Below, piece after piece: positions 8,301 through 16,302 of a stretch of 64,000 nucleotides of DNA. Every line of letters begins with the position of its first letter. Positions within the stretch are counted from its first letter, which is position 1. The position numbers and the translations under genes were made by a program. The stretch is from Mesorhizobium loti (GTDB taxonomy: Bacteria; Pseudomonadota; Alphaproteobacteria; Rhizobiales; Rhizobiaceae). The DNA is taken from NCBI RefSeq assembly GCF_001510895.1, contig NZ_LPWA01000104.1, forward strand, positions 48,982 through 112,981. Direction: 5' to 3'. Under the pieces are notes generated by a model that ran no database searches, was not told where the DNA came from, and was given only the letters and a program-made list of their open reading frames with translations.

Positions 8301-9401
8301 ATGCCTTACGACCAGAAGAAGATCGTTGAAGCGATCCGCGCTTTCGAGCGCGGCGAGATCGTCGTCGTCATGGACGATGACGGACGCGAGAACGAGGGCG
8401 ACCTGATCGTCGCCGCCGTGCACTGCACGCCGGAAAAGATGGCCTTCATCGTCCGCAACACCTCCGGCATCGTCTGCACGCCGATGCTGCGCGAAGATGC
8501 AAGGCGGCTCAATCTTGCGCCGATGGTGGCCGACAACGATTCCGCCCACACCACGGCCTTCACCGTCAGCGTCGACTTCAAGCACGGCACCACGACCGGC
8601 ATTTCCGCCGACGACCGCACGCTCACCGTGCGCAATCTCGCCAACGGCAATGTCGGCGCCTCCGATTTCGTCCGTCCGGGCCACATCTTCCCGCTGATCG
8701 CGCGTGAAGGCGGCGTCCTGATGCGTTCCGGCCATACTGAGGCCGCGGTCGATCTCTGCAAGCTCGCCGGCCTGCCGCCCATCGGCGTCATCTCCGAGCT
8801 GGTCAATGACGACGGCACCGTCAAGCGCGGGCCCGAGGTTCAGGCTTTCGCCGAGCAGCACGGCCTGAAGCAGGTTTCGGTCGCCGATCTCATCGCCTAT
8901 CGCCAGCGCAAGGAAACGCTGGTCGAGCGCGTCGCCTGCTCCGACATCGACACGCCCGGCGGCAAGGCGCAGGTCTTCACCTACACGCTGCCCTGGGATT
9001 CCATGCACCACGTCGCGGTCGTCTTCGGCGACATCCGCGACGGCGAGGAGGTGCCGGTGCGCCTGCATTCGGAAGATGTCGTGACCGACGTCTTCGGCAC
9101 CAGCCACCGCCTCGACGGCATCATGAAGGCGATGGGCGAGCGCAAACGCGGCGTCATCGTCTATCTGCGCGAAGGCTCGGTCGGCGTCGCCCACCAGGAA
9201 CGCAACCGGCCGAAGAGCGGCGACCGCGAGGATCACGAGGAAGCCCGCCGGCGCGAGAACGAGTGGCGCGAGATCGGCCTCGGCGCCCAGATTCTCAAGG
9301 ATCTCGGCATCTCCTCGATCAACCTGATCGCCTCGCGCGAGCGCCACTATGTCGGTCTCGAAGGGTTTGGCATCCACATCGCCAAGACTGAGATTTTGTA
9401 G
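8301..9401 (+). CDS. ribB: 3,4-dihydroxy-2-butanone 4-phosphate synthase with degenerate RibA-like domain (RibBX type)
   Basis: Makes the four-carbon precursor of riboflavin from ribulose 5-phosphate. Residues 1-205 are the DHBP synthase domain with the acidic active-site segment MDDDGRENEGDL and RSGHTEAAVDL. Residues 210-366 resemble GTP cyclohydrolase II (RibA), but the zinc-binding cysteine cluster is missing: the equivalent region reads RLHSEDVVTDVFG. The C-terminal half is therefore unlikely to have cyclohydrolase activity, as in the RibBX proteins described from proteobacteria. Start MPYDQKKIVEA is immediately downstream of the repeat element; co-transcription with aroC is plausible. 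Confidence 0.92.
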   Translation: MPYDQKKIVEAIRAFERGEIVVVMDDDGRENEGDLIVAAVHCTPEKMAFIVRNTSGIVCTPMLREDARRLNLAPMVADNDSAHTTAFTVSVDFKHGTTTGISADDRTLTVRNLANGNVGASDFVRPGHIFPLIAREGGVLMRSGHTEAAVDLCKLAGLPPIGVISELVNDDGTVKRGPEVQAFAEQHGLKQVSVADLIAYRQRKETLVERVACSDIDTPGGKAQVFTYTLPWDSMHHVAVVFGDIRDGEEVPVRLHSEDVVTDVFGTSHRLDGIMKAMGERKRGVIVYLREGSVGVAHQERNRPKSGDREDHEEARRRENEWREIGLGAQILKDLGISSINLIASRERHYVGLEGFGIHIAKTEIL

Positions 9402-9405
9402 GCGT

Positions 9406-9491
9406 CGAAGGGCTGACCCTTCGGAACGGTACTGCGGACAGATTGGCTGCATAGGTGATTGGCTGAAGCCTCCGCGACGACGTCGCGGAGG
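9406..9491. terminator. Two hairpins between convergent ribB and MFS genes
   Basis: CGAAGGG-CTGA-CCCTTCG (9406-9423) is a perfect seven-pair hairpin just after the ribB stop. CCTCCGCGAC-GAC-GTCGCGGAGG (9469-9491) is a perfect ten-pair hairpin closer to the MFS gene. Neither has a long T tract, but both sit where convergent transcripts must end. Confidence 0.5.
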
Positions 9492-9549
9492 GCTCGGCCA
9501 ACTTCAACGTCTGCGATGATTTGTTGGACGGCTGAAACGCTTCTTCCAG

Positions 9550-10770
9550 TCACTCGGCCGCCATGACCGCTTCACCCCTGCCCACGTCGCACTCGTCCGT
9601 CGTCAACCGGCATTGACCTGCGAGCACGGTGGCCAAAGCAATCGCGCCTGACGCGACCGACACCCAGAACCCGCTCTGCGGTCCAAAAGCGTCGACCATC
9701 CAGCCGGCGGCGAAGGAGCCAAGCGCCATGCCGATGCCGATCCCGGTCGTCACCCAGGTGACGCCTTCGGTGAGCATCGCCGGCGGCACGTGCCGTTCGA
9801 TCAGGCCGAAAGCTGTGATGAAGGTCGGCGAGATCGCCACGCCGCTGACGAAGACGGCAAGCGCCAGCGTCGGCACCGTATCGGCAAAGAGCAGCGGCAG
9901 CGTCGTGAGCGCGATGACGGCGACCGCTATCGCCAGTTGCCGCTGCAGCGGCGTTTTCAGGCTGAGCGCGCCGACGATGATGCCGAGCACGAAGGATCCG
10001 AGCGCATAGACGCCGATGACGAGGCTGGCCGCCTCAGGCTGGCCGAGCGCCTTGGTGATCGCCACCGTGGTCACCTCGGTGGTGGCGAAGGTCGCGCCGA
10101 CGAAGATCAGGGAGAAGGTGATGATCTGGACAGGTCTGAGGTGGATCGCGGAGGCGTTCGCCCCATGCTCCGCCGGACGCACCGGCGGCTCCGTCGAACG
10201 CTGGAGCAGGAATGCCGCCGAACCGAGAGCGAGCAGCAATGTGCTGACAACCATGCCCGCTTCCGGGAACAGCGCTGCGCTTAAGCCCACCGACAGCGAG
10301 GCGCCGGTGACATAGACCAGCTCGTCCGCGGCCGACTCGAAGGCGAAGGCGGTGTTGAGCTCCGGGCGATTGCGAAAAATCTCGGTCCAACGCGCCCTGA
10401 CCAAGGCCGGGATGCTTGGCATGGCGGCCGCAAGCAGTGCGGAGAGGAACAAGGTCCATACCGGCCAGTGCTGGTTGGCCACCACGATCAGCGTCGCGAA
10501 GGAAAGCACCGAAATGAGAGTCGTGGGCACGGCAATCCGGCTCTGGCCGAGCCGGTCCACCAGCCGCGACACCTGCGGCGACAGAACGGCGTTGACCAGT
10601 GCATAGGTGGCGGAGACGGCGCCCGCCAACCAGTATTCGCCATGCGTCTGCGACAGCATCGCTACGATGCCGATCGGCGCCATGGCGATCGGCAGCCGCG
10701 CGATGAAGGCAGCCGTGGCGAAGCCTTTCGTGCCGGGAGCCCGAAAGATTTCCGAATAGGGGTTTCGCAT
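9550..10770 (-). CDS. MFS transporter, probable drug/solute exporter
   Basis: 406 residues, almost wholly hydrophobic, with about twelve predicted spans and the charged loop between spans 2 and 3 (RLVDRLGQSRI) typical of the major facilitator superfamily. Start MRNPYSEIFRAPG is preceded by GAGGAG; an upstream in-frame start would add eleven basic residues without a good ribosome site. It is transcribed divergently from a TetR regulator across a region with three identical-type operators, the usual layout of a repressor-controlled efflux pump. Substrate unknown. Confidence 0.85.
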   Translation of the reverse strand: MRNPYSEIFRAPGTKGFATAAFIARLPIAMAPIGIVAMLSQTHGEYWLAGAVSATYALVNAVLSPQVSRLVDRLGQSRIAVPTTLISVLSFATLIVVANQHWPVWTLFLSALLAAAMPSIPALVRARWTEIFRNRPELNTAFAFESAADELVYVTGASLSVGLSAALFPEAGMVVSTLLLALGSAAFLLQRSTEPPVRPAEHGANASAIHLRPVQIITFSLIFVGATFATTEVTTVAITKALGQPEAASLVIGVYALGSFVLGIIVGALSLKTPLQRQLAIAVAVIALTTLPLLFADTVPTLALAVFVSGVAISPTFITAFGLIERHVPPAMLTEGVTWVTTGIGIGMALGSFAAGWMVDAFGPQSGFWVSVASGAIALATVLAGQCRLTTDECDVGRGEAVMAAE

Positions 10771-10806
10771 GGTCCTGCTCCTCGACAAGGAAAGGCGCCG
10801 CAACTA

Positions 10807-10821
10807 CATACGCAGCGTATG
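10807..10821. promoter_or_regulatory. TetR-type operator 1 (CATACG-CAG-CGTATG)
   Basis: Perfect 15-bp palindrome centred at 10814, 36 bases upstream of the MFS start. It is the first of three copies of CATACG-N3-CGTATG in the 121-base interval between the divergent transporter and regulator genes. Confidence 0.75.
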
Positions 10822-10835
10822 AGTGTCAGATAGTT

Positions 10836-10850
10836 CATACGTCGCGTATG
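10836..10850. promoter_or_regulatory. TetR-type operator 2 (CATACG-TCG-CGTATG)
   Basis: Second copy of CATACG-N3-CGTATG, centred 29 bp from the first. It lies in the middle of the divergent promoter region and could block both transcription directions. Confidence 0.75.
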
Positions 10851-10858
10851 TCAATTGG

Positions 10859-10873
10859 CATACGAGACGTATG
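10859..10873. promoter_or_regulatory. TetR-type operator 3 (CATACG-AGA-CGTATG)
   Basis: Third copy of the same palindrome, centred 23 bp from the second and ending 18 bases before the regulator's ATG. This is a good position for autoregulation. Confidence 0.75.
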
Positions 10874-10891
10874 TGAATAGGGCCAGAAGCC

Positions 10892-11484
10892 ATGCACCGA
10901 CCGCGCAAGGAGATGATCGCCGAGACGCGCGCCAAGCTGATCGCGGCGGCCCGCCACGCCTTCGGCACGATCGGCTATGCCGAGGCTCGATGGACGATTT
11001 CACCGCGTCGGCGGGCCTGACGCGCGGCGCGCTCTACCATCATTTCGGCGACAAGAAAGGGTTGCTGCAGGCGGTGATCGCCGAGATCGACGGCGAGATG
11101 GCGGCCCGGGTGAACGAAGTCGCCTCGCGGGCGCCCACCCGCTGGCAGCATTTCGTCGACGAATGCACGACCTATATCGAGATGGCGCTGGAGCCGGAGA
11201 TCCAGCGCATCATGTTCCGCGACGGCCCGGCGGTGCTCGGCGATCCGGCGCAGTGGCCGAACGCCAACGCCTGCACGGCTTCAATGACCAATCACCTGAC
11301 CGCGCTGCAGGAAGAGGGCGTCGTCGTGCACGATCTCGATCCGGAGACCGCCGCGCGGCTCATCAACGGCGCCAGCAGCCAGGCCTCACAGCGCATCGCC
11401 AATTCGCAAGACCCCGAAGCGACCTCGAAGAAAGCGATTGCAGCGTTCAAGCAGTTGCTTGAAGGCCTGCGTAAAAAGCCCTGA
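10892..11484 (+). CDS. TetR/AcrR family regulator, frameshifted
   Basis: The N-terminus starting MHRPRKEMIAETRAKLIAAA is read from the ATG at 10892. At about 10986 the frame changes and the helix-turn-helix continues as MDDFTASAGLTRGALYHHFG DKKGLL. Restoring one C (GAGGC-C-TCG) joins them into the standard TetR DNA-binding domain (residues 8-55) followed by a ligand-binding domain, about 197 residues in all. As written the protein is interrupted. It lies divergent to the MFS transporter with three palindromic operators between them, so it is most likely the repressor of that transporter and of itself. Confidence 0.8.
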
Positions 11485-11614
11485 CTGCACAGTCGGGTAA
11501 CTATATCGCCCAGTTTGTGCACCGGTTTTGGGGGCAGCACCGCCTAGCCACAATTGACAATCACCGGGGTGAGCGCATCCTCCCCGGCCAACTCTGAGGT
11601 GGGAGAGTCGGGCC

Positions 11615-12595
11615 ATGTGGGACTTCAGCATCGGCCGGTCGGTGTCCATCATGATGCGGACATGGCCGTTCATCGTTTTTCGCATGATTGTGTATTTCGG
11701 CATCACGGTGGCCTACATCATGGCGACCGGCACGGGCGCCAGCGTCGGCTACGGCGTCGGCCATATCTCGACCGACCCTGACGGGCCGATGTCGTTTGCC
11801 TTGTGGGGCGGGGTTATCGGCTTCGGCGTCGTCTCGATCGCGGTCTACTGGATCCGCGAATACATCCTCTATGTGCTCAAGGCCGGTCACATCGCCGTCA
11901 TGGTCCATCTGATCGACGGCCACGACGTTCCCGACGGCCAGAACCAGATCGCCTATGCGAAGGAGGTTGTCACCCAGCGCTTCGCTGAGGCCAACATCCT
12001 TTTCGTCGTCGATCAGCTTGTGAAGGGCGCCATCCGCGCCATCACCGGACTGCTCGGCGGCATCGCCGCCTTCCTGCCCATTCCGGGTTTGAGCGGCATT
12101 GTCGGCTTCATCAACACCGTGATCCGCTTGTCGCTGACCTATGTCGACGAGATCATCCTCGGCTACAACATCCGCATCAACTCGAACTCGCCTTTCGAGA
12201 CCGCAAGGCAAGGCGTCGTGCTCTACGCGCAGAACGGCAAGCACATGGTCAAGAACGCCGTCTGGCTGGCGCTGATCATGTGGGGCGTGTCCTTCGTCAT
12301 CTTCCTTTTGATGCTGGTACCCGCCGGCGCCATCCTGTGGGTCATGCCCGGGCAGCTCGCCGGCTGGGCATTCGTGCTGGCAATCGTCTTTGCCTGGGCC
12401 TTCAAGGCGGCCTTTATCGAGCCCTTCGCCATCGCTTCGCTGATGCAGGTCTATTTCGACACCATCGAGGGCCAGGTTCCGAACCCCGAGTGGGACCGGC
12501 GCCTGGCCGAGGCCTCGTCGAAGTTCAGGGAGCTTCGCGACAAGGCGCTCGGCTCTTTCAGCGGCTCGCGCTGGGACGCGCCCCGGGCAGCGTGA
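11615..12595 (+). CDS. Polytopic membrane protein of unknown function
   Basis: 326 residues with about six hydrophobic segments, including FIVFRMIVYFGITVAYIMA, a central glycine-rich pair (GLLGGIAAFLPIPGLSGIVG) and a long span near LALIMWGVSFVIFLLMLVPAG, then a charged cytoplasmic tail. The start MWDFSIGRSV follows GAGGTGGGAGAG. I do not recognise the family. It is a single gene between the TetR regulator and convergent bluB; nothing nearby suggests a partner. Confidence 0.75.
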   Translation: MWDFSIGRSVSIMMRTWPFIVFRMIVYFGITVAYIMATGTGASVGYGVGHISTDPDGPMSFALWGGVIGFGVVSIAVYWIREYILYVLKAGHIAVMVHLIDGHDVPDGQNQIAYAKEVVTQRFAEANILFVVDQLVKGAIRAITGLLGGIAAFLPIPGLSGIVGFINTVIRLSLTYVDEIILGYNIRINSNSPFETARQGVVLYAQNGKHMVKNAVWLALIMWGVSFVIFLLMLVPAGAILWVMPGQLAGWAFVLAIVFAWAFKAAFIEPFAIASLMQVYFDTIEGQVPNPEWDRRLAEASSKFRELRDKALGSFSGSRWDAPRAA

Positions 12596-12615
12596 TCGGC
12601 GGCCGCCGGATCACG
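12591..12615. terminator. Palindrome at the ends of convergent genes
   Basis: A near-perfect 25-bp inverted repeat (CGTGATC... to ...GATCACG, GC-rich centre) spans the stop codon of the membrane protein and reaches the stop of bluB. Its location suits a bidirectional terminator, though no T run follows. Confidence 0.45.
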
Positions 12616-13348
12616 GCTTCTGCGGCTCTATTCCACGAAGCTTTGCAATCGCCGATTTGAGCGGCGCCTCGCCGGCGCCGCAAAAAGTCTCGCTCATCAC
12701 CAGGTCGGGCAGCGGCAGGCGCTTGCCCCAGCCATGCGTTTCGAGGTCCGGCCGCGGCGCAAACTCCGAGACGCGGCCGACGCAGAGATAGGCGATCGGC
12801 GTGACATGCTCCGGGATCGACAAGAGCCGCTTCAGCGCCTCTGTTTCGATGATGCTGACCCAGCCGACGCCGACGCCCTCGGCCCGCGCGGCCAGCCAGA
12901 AATTCTGCACCGCGCAGACGGTGCTGTAGAGGTCCATCTCCGGATTGTGCCAGCGCCCGAGCGGCGAATTCTTCGAGCGTTGCCGGTCGCAGGTGATGCA
13001 GAGATTGAGCGCGCTTTCGCAGATGCCTTCGAGCTTCAGCTTGCGGTAGAGCGCCTGCCGCTCCGCCTCGATCGCCGGCAATTCCTGCTCGCGCGCGGCG
13101 AGGAACAGGTCGCGCACCTGCCTGCGCCTTGTCGCATCGCGGATGACGATGAAGTTCCACGGCTGCATGTAGCCGACCGACGGTGCGTGATGGGCAGCGG
13201 TCAGCAGCCGCGCCAGCACACAATCGTCGAGATCGTCGGCAGTGAAATGGCTGCGCACGTCGCGCCTGGTGAACATCGCCCGATAGACCGCGTCGCGCGC
13301 CAATTGGTCAAAGTCATCGCCGCCGGCGGCGGACGCTGATGCCGTCAT
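12611..13348 (-). CDS. bluB: 5,6-dimethylbenzimidazole synthase
   Basis: Flavin-dependent enzyme that destroys FMNH2 with oxygen to give 5,6-dimethylbenzimidazole, the lower ligand of vitamin B12. The 245-residue nitroreductase-fold protein has the BluB features RRDVRSHF near the start, APSVGYMQPWNFIVI, and EGVGVGWVSI. The C-terminal RPDLETHGWGKRLPL is also typical of BluB. A cobalamin riboswitch lies just upstream in the same orientation, confirming the B12 link and predicting repression when cobalamin is plentiful. No other cob genes are in the window. Confidence 0.95.
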   Translation of the reverse strand: MTASASAAGGDDFDQLARDAVYRAMFTRRDVRSHFTADDLDDCVLARLLTAAHHAPSVGYMQPWNFIVIRDATRRRQVRDLFLAAREQELPAIEAERQALYRKLKLEGICESALNLCITCDRQRSKNSPLGRWHNPEMDLYSTVCAVQNFWLAARAEGVGVGWVSIIETEALKRLLSIPEHVTPIAYLCVGRVSEFAPRPDLETHGWGKRLPLPDLVMSETFCGAGEAPLKSAIAKLRGIEPQKP

Positions 13349-13402
13349 CGCTTTTTCCCCCTGCGATCAGCAATCCTCCGCCTGACCAAGCGGAAGACCA
13401 TA

Positions 13403-13575
13403 TCTGCCGGGCCGGTCTTCTGGCTTGGGATCGTCCCACGTCCGGCGCCTTCCCGTCTGAGACAGTGGCTTTTGCCGGCGCGGTCCCCCTTACAGCGTTG
13501 GGCACGCCACGGATTTCAACCGTGTTCCCGATTCTCCCGCGTCGCGGGCACCAGGCAGCGGCGCGACCTTATCGC
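13403..13575 (-). promoter_or_regulatory. Cobalamin riboswitch of bluB
   Basis: Read on the minus strand, the region contains, in order, GGTGCCCGCGACGCGGGAGA, GGGAACACGG, a TGAAATCCGTGGC segment, the CTGTAAGGGGGACC core, GCCACTGTC, and the B12 box (AAGCCAGAAGACCGG at about 13412-13426). These match the conserved elements of the adenosylcobalamin riboswitch. It lies about 55 bases before the bluB start, where it would control translation or early termination. Confidence 0.93.
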
Positions 13576-13685
13576 GAAGCTTCAGCCGCGCCAATGCCGC
13601 CAGCGACATGATCGGGCGCGATTTTCCCCAGCCATTCGGCGCTCAAACATGGTCATCGGGGCTACGCATGCCTAGATTAGGCGCC

Positions 13686-14612
13686 ATGACCACCCGTCTC
13701 TACACCCATCCGGTATTTCTGGAACACCTCACGCCGCCCGGCCACCCCGAGCGGCCGGACCGTTTGCGCGCCATCGAGCGCGTGCTGGATGACGAGGCTT
13801 TTTCGGCTCTCGACCGCGTCAAGGCGCCGGAAGGCGATGAGGCGACCATCCTCTATGCGCATCCGGAAGATTTCGTCGCCCGCATCCGCGCGGCCATCCC
13901 GGAGAGCGGCATCGTCTCGATCGATGCCGACACCAGCGCCAGCCCGAAGAGCTGGCAGGCCGCGGTGACGGCGATCGGCGCCGCCAATGCGGCTGTCGAC
14001 GACGTCTTCGAAGGCCGCGCCGCCAATGTCTTTGTTGCCGCGCGCCCGCCCGGCCATCATGCCGAAAAGACGACTGCGATGGGCTTTTGCCTGTTCAACA
14101 CCGCGGCGATCGCCGCCCGCTATGCGCAGAAGAAGCATCAGGCCGAGCGCGTCGCCATCGTCGACTGGGATGTTCACCACGGCAACGGCACGCAGGACAT
14201 TTTCTGGGACGATCCGTCCGTGCTCTATTGCTCGACCCATCAGATGCCGCTTTATCCCGGCACGGGCGCCAAGAGCGAAACCGGCGTCGGCAACATCGTC
14301 AACGCGCCGCTCGCGCCGAGCACCGGCAGCGAGACGTTCCGGGACGCGTTCCTGTCGCGCGTGCTGCCCTCGATTGATGCGTTCGCGCCGGATCTGATCA
14401 TCATTTCCGCCGGTTTCGACGCGCATCATCGCGATCCGTTGGCCGAGATCAACCTGACCGAGGATGATTTCGACTGGGCGACCGGCCAGCTGATCGACCG
14501 CGCCGGGCGCCACAGCGGCAACCGGCTCGTTTCCCTGCTGGAGGGCGGCTACGATCTGCAGGGACTGGCATTTTCGGTCGCCGCCCATGTCGGGCGGCTG
14601 ATGAAGGGATAG
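13686..14612 (+). CDS. Histone deacetylase family amidohydrolase
   Basis: 308-residue arginase/deacetylase-fold protein. Zinc and catalytic motifs are intact: RPPGHHAE (catalytic His pair), DWDVHHGNGTQ (metal-binding Asp/His) and SAGFDAHHRDPL (second metal Asp). Bacterial members are acetylpolyamine amidohydrolase or acetoin-utilisation-like enzymes; the substrate here is unknown. Start MTTRLYTHPVF is the natural domain start. xseB begins three bases after its stop, and this pairing is common in alphaproteobacteria, so they probably form an operon. Confidence 0.9.
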   Translation: MTTRLYTHPVFLEHLTPPGHPERPDRLRAIERVLDDEAFSALDRVKAPEGDEATILYAHPEDFVARIRAAIPESGIVSIDADTSASPKSWQAAVTAIGAANAAVDDVFEGRAANVFVAARPPGHHAEKTTAMGFCLFNTAAIAARYAQKKHQAERVAIVDWDVHHGNGTQDIFWDDPSVLYCSTHQMPLYPGTGAKSETGVGNIVNAPLAPSTGSETFRDAFLSRVLPSIDAFAPDLIIISAGFDAHHRDPLAEINLTEDDFDWATGQLIDRAGRHSGNRLVSLLEGGYDLQGLAFSVAAHVGRLMKG

Positions 14613-14615
14613 GAT

Positions 14616-14867
14616 ATGGCTGGCGAAGGCAATGAGGACGTCAAGGCGATGAGCTTCGAACAGGCGCTCGACGCGCTGGAGAAGATCGTCGATGATCTGG
14701 AACGCGGCGATGTCCCGCTCGACCAGTCGATCCGCATCTACGAGCGCGGCGAGGCGCTGAAGGCGCATTGCGACCGTCTGCTCAAGGCGGCCGAGGACAA
14801 GGTCGAGAAGATCAGGCTGTCGCGCGACGGCAAGCCGGTAGGAACGGAGCCGCTCGACGCCGAGTGA
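14616..14867 (+). CDS. xseB: Exodeoxyribonuclease VII small subunit
   Basis: 83 residues matching the XseB family: [20 protein letters not shown], then [19 protein letters not shown], two helices forming a coiled-coil that binds the large subunit XseA. The complex degrades single-stranded DNA and aids repair. Starts three bases after the deacetylase-like gene; xseA is not in the window. A palindrome directly after the stop probably ends the transcript. Confidence 0.93.
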   Translation: MAGEGNEDVKAMSFEQALDALEKIVDDLERGDVPLDQSIRIYERGEALKAHCDRLLKAAEDKVEKIRLSRDGKPVGTEPLDAE

Positions 14868-14878
14868 GGCGTATTGAT

Positions 14879-14906
14879 ATTCAGGTGAGGCCGGCCTGAC
14901 CTGAAT
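14879..14906. repeat. 28-bp palindrome, bare form of the 6511 repeat
   Basis: ATTCAGGTGAGGCC joined directly to GGCCTGACCTGAAT, inverted with one mismatch. These are the same arms as the element at 6511-6628, in opposite order and without its core. It follows xseB and may act as a terminator. Confidence 0.75.
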
Positions 14907-14969
14907 CTAAACACACCTTGGTGCATAATCTCGACCGGCGGGACACGACAAGACAGGAGGCCTGCAAGC

Positions 14970-15236
14970 ATGTGCCGAAACATCAAGACCCTGTTCAATT
15001 TCGAACCGCCGGCGACCGACGACGAGGTCCATGACGCGGCATTGCAGTTCGTGCGCAAGCTGAGCGGCTCGACCAAGCCCTCCAAGCGCAACGAGCATGC
15101 CTTCCATCACGCTGTCGAGGCGATCGCTGCCGCCGCGCGCGAGCTCATCGATTCGCTTGAGACCACGCAAGGGCCGCGCAACCGCGAGGAAGAGGCCGCC
15201 AAGGCGAAAGCCAGGTCCTCGCTCCGCTTCGCCTGA
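14970..15236 (+). CDS. DUF2277 protein
   Basis: 88 residues starting MCRNIKTLFNFEPPATDDE, the highly conserved start of the DUF2277 family, followed by a helical, charged body (ALQFVRKLSGSTKPS). Cytosolic, function unknown. Preceded by ACAGGAGG at 14953-14960. Ten bases separate it from the pirin gene on the same strand, so the two are likely co-transcribed. Confidence 0.88.
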   Translation: MCRNIKTLFNFEPPATDDEVHDAALQFVRKLSGSTKPSKRNEHAFHHAVEAIAAAARELIDSLETTQGPRNREEEAAKAKARSSLRFA

Positions 15237-15246
15237 GGATGCCGCG

Positions 15247-16167
15247 ATGAGTTTTTTCCCGGGCAACGATCCTGAGGCGGGCGACGCCTTCGCCTGCGAC
15301 CAGATCGAATTGATGGTCATCCCAAACGCCAAGGACATTGGCGGCTTCGAGGTTCGCCGCGCCTTGCCGACCGCCAAGCGCCGGCTGGTCGGACCGTTCA
15401 TCTTCTTCGACCGCATGGGGCCGGCTGTCCTGCGCGCCGGCCATGCGATCGACGTGCGCCCGCATCCGCATATCGGGCTTTCCACGGTTACCTACCTGTT
15501 CGACGGAAAGATCAGGCATCGCGACTCGCTGGGCACCGAAATGGTGATCGCGCCCGGCGACGTGAACCTGATGACCGCCGGTCGCGGCATCGTTCACTCC
15601 GAGCGCACGCCGGAGGAGTTGCGCGGCGCGCCGATGTCGATCTCCGGCCTGCAGACCTGGCTGGCTTTGCCCGACGATAAGGAGGAGGTCGCCCCGGTGT
15701 TCGCGAACACGTCGGTGATCCGCCTGCCCGAGATCGACGCCGAAGGCGTCAGCGGCCGCGTCGTCATCGGCGAATTTTCCGGGCTGCGCTCGCCGGTGGC
15801 GACCGCTTCGGAGACACTCTATGCCGATTTGCGGCTGGCGCCGGGCGCCAGCGTGAAGATCCCCGCCGATGCCGAGGAGCGCGCCATCTATACGCTGGAA
15901 GGCGAGGTCTCCATTGCCGGCGACCGCTTCCCGGCCGAGCGGCTTCTGGTGTTCAAACCGGGCGAGGAGATCGTCGTTTCGTCCGAGCGCGGCGCGCATT
16001 TCATGCTGTTCGGCGGAGCGTCGCTGGGTTCCAAGCGTTATATCTGGTGGAACTTCGTTTCGTCCTCGAAGGAACGCATCGAACAGGCCAAGGAAGAATG
16101 GAAGACAGGCCGCTTCGATATCGTTCCTGGCGATGAGGAAGAATTCATTCCGCTGCCGGAAGGTTAG
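15247..16167 (+). CDS. Pirin family protein
   Basis: 306-residue two-cupin protein. The N-terminal cupin has the metal-binding pirin signature RPHPHIGLSTVTYLFDG and the downstream HSE of GRGIVHSERTP; the C-terminal cupin begins near YADLRLAPGASVKIP. Bacterial pirins have been linked to quercetin dioxygenase activity or to binding metabolic enzymes; the role here is unknown. Start MSFFPGNDPEAG is taken because the upstream frame is antisense-like and overlaps the DUF2277 gene. Confidence 0.88.
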   Translation: MSFFPGNDPEAGDAFACDQIELMVIPNAKDIGGFEVRRALPTAKRRLVGPFIFFDRMGPAVLRAGHAIDVRPHPHIGLSTVTYLFDGKIRHRDSLGTEMVIAPGDVNLMTAGRGIVHSERTPEELRGAPMSISGLQTWLALPDDKEEVAPVFANTSVIRLPEIDAEGVSGRVVIGEFSGLRSPVATASETLYADLRLAPGASVKIPADAEERAIYTLEGEVSIAGDRFPAERLLVFKPGEEIVVSSERGAHFMLFGGASLGSKRYIWWNFVSSSKERIEQAKEEWKTGRFDIVPGDEEEFIPLPEG

Positions 16168-16267
16168 AGCAGCATGGACATCCTGCACAGCCGCGTCACT
16201 GACACGCATTTACATTCGCCCGCCGGCGGCATATTTCGCGCATGATCAAGGCGCATATTTGTGAAGG

Positions 16268-16282
16268 TTAACGCCAGGTTAA
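16268..16282 (+). promoter_or_regulatory. CtrA-like binding site upstream of dxs
   Basis: TTAA-CGCCAGG-TTAA is an exact match to the full alphaproteobacterial CtrA consensus TTAA-N7-TTAA. It lies 21 bases before the GTG chosen as the dxs start. If the longer dxs start at 16261 were used, the site would be inside the coding region. Binding is inferred from the motif only. Confidence 0.5.
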
Positions 16283-16302
16283 GTTTAGCAGGCCGCTCCA
16301 AA

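Noticed and set aside
10855..11484. Upstream in-frame start for the TetR regulator at 10855
   Set aside because: That reading gives a non-TetR N-terminus and begins inside operator 3; the proper helix-turn-helix starts at ATG 10892 with a frame change near 10986.
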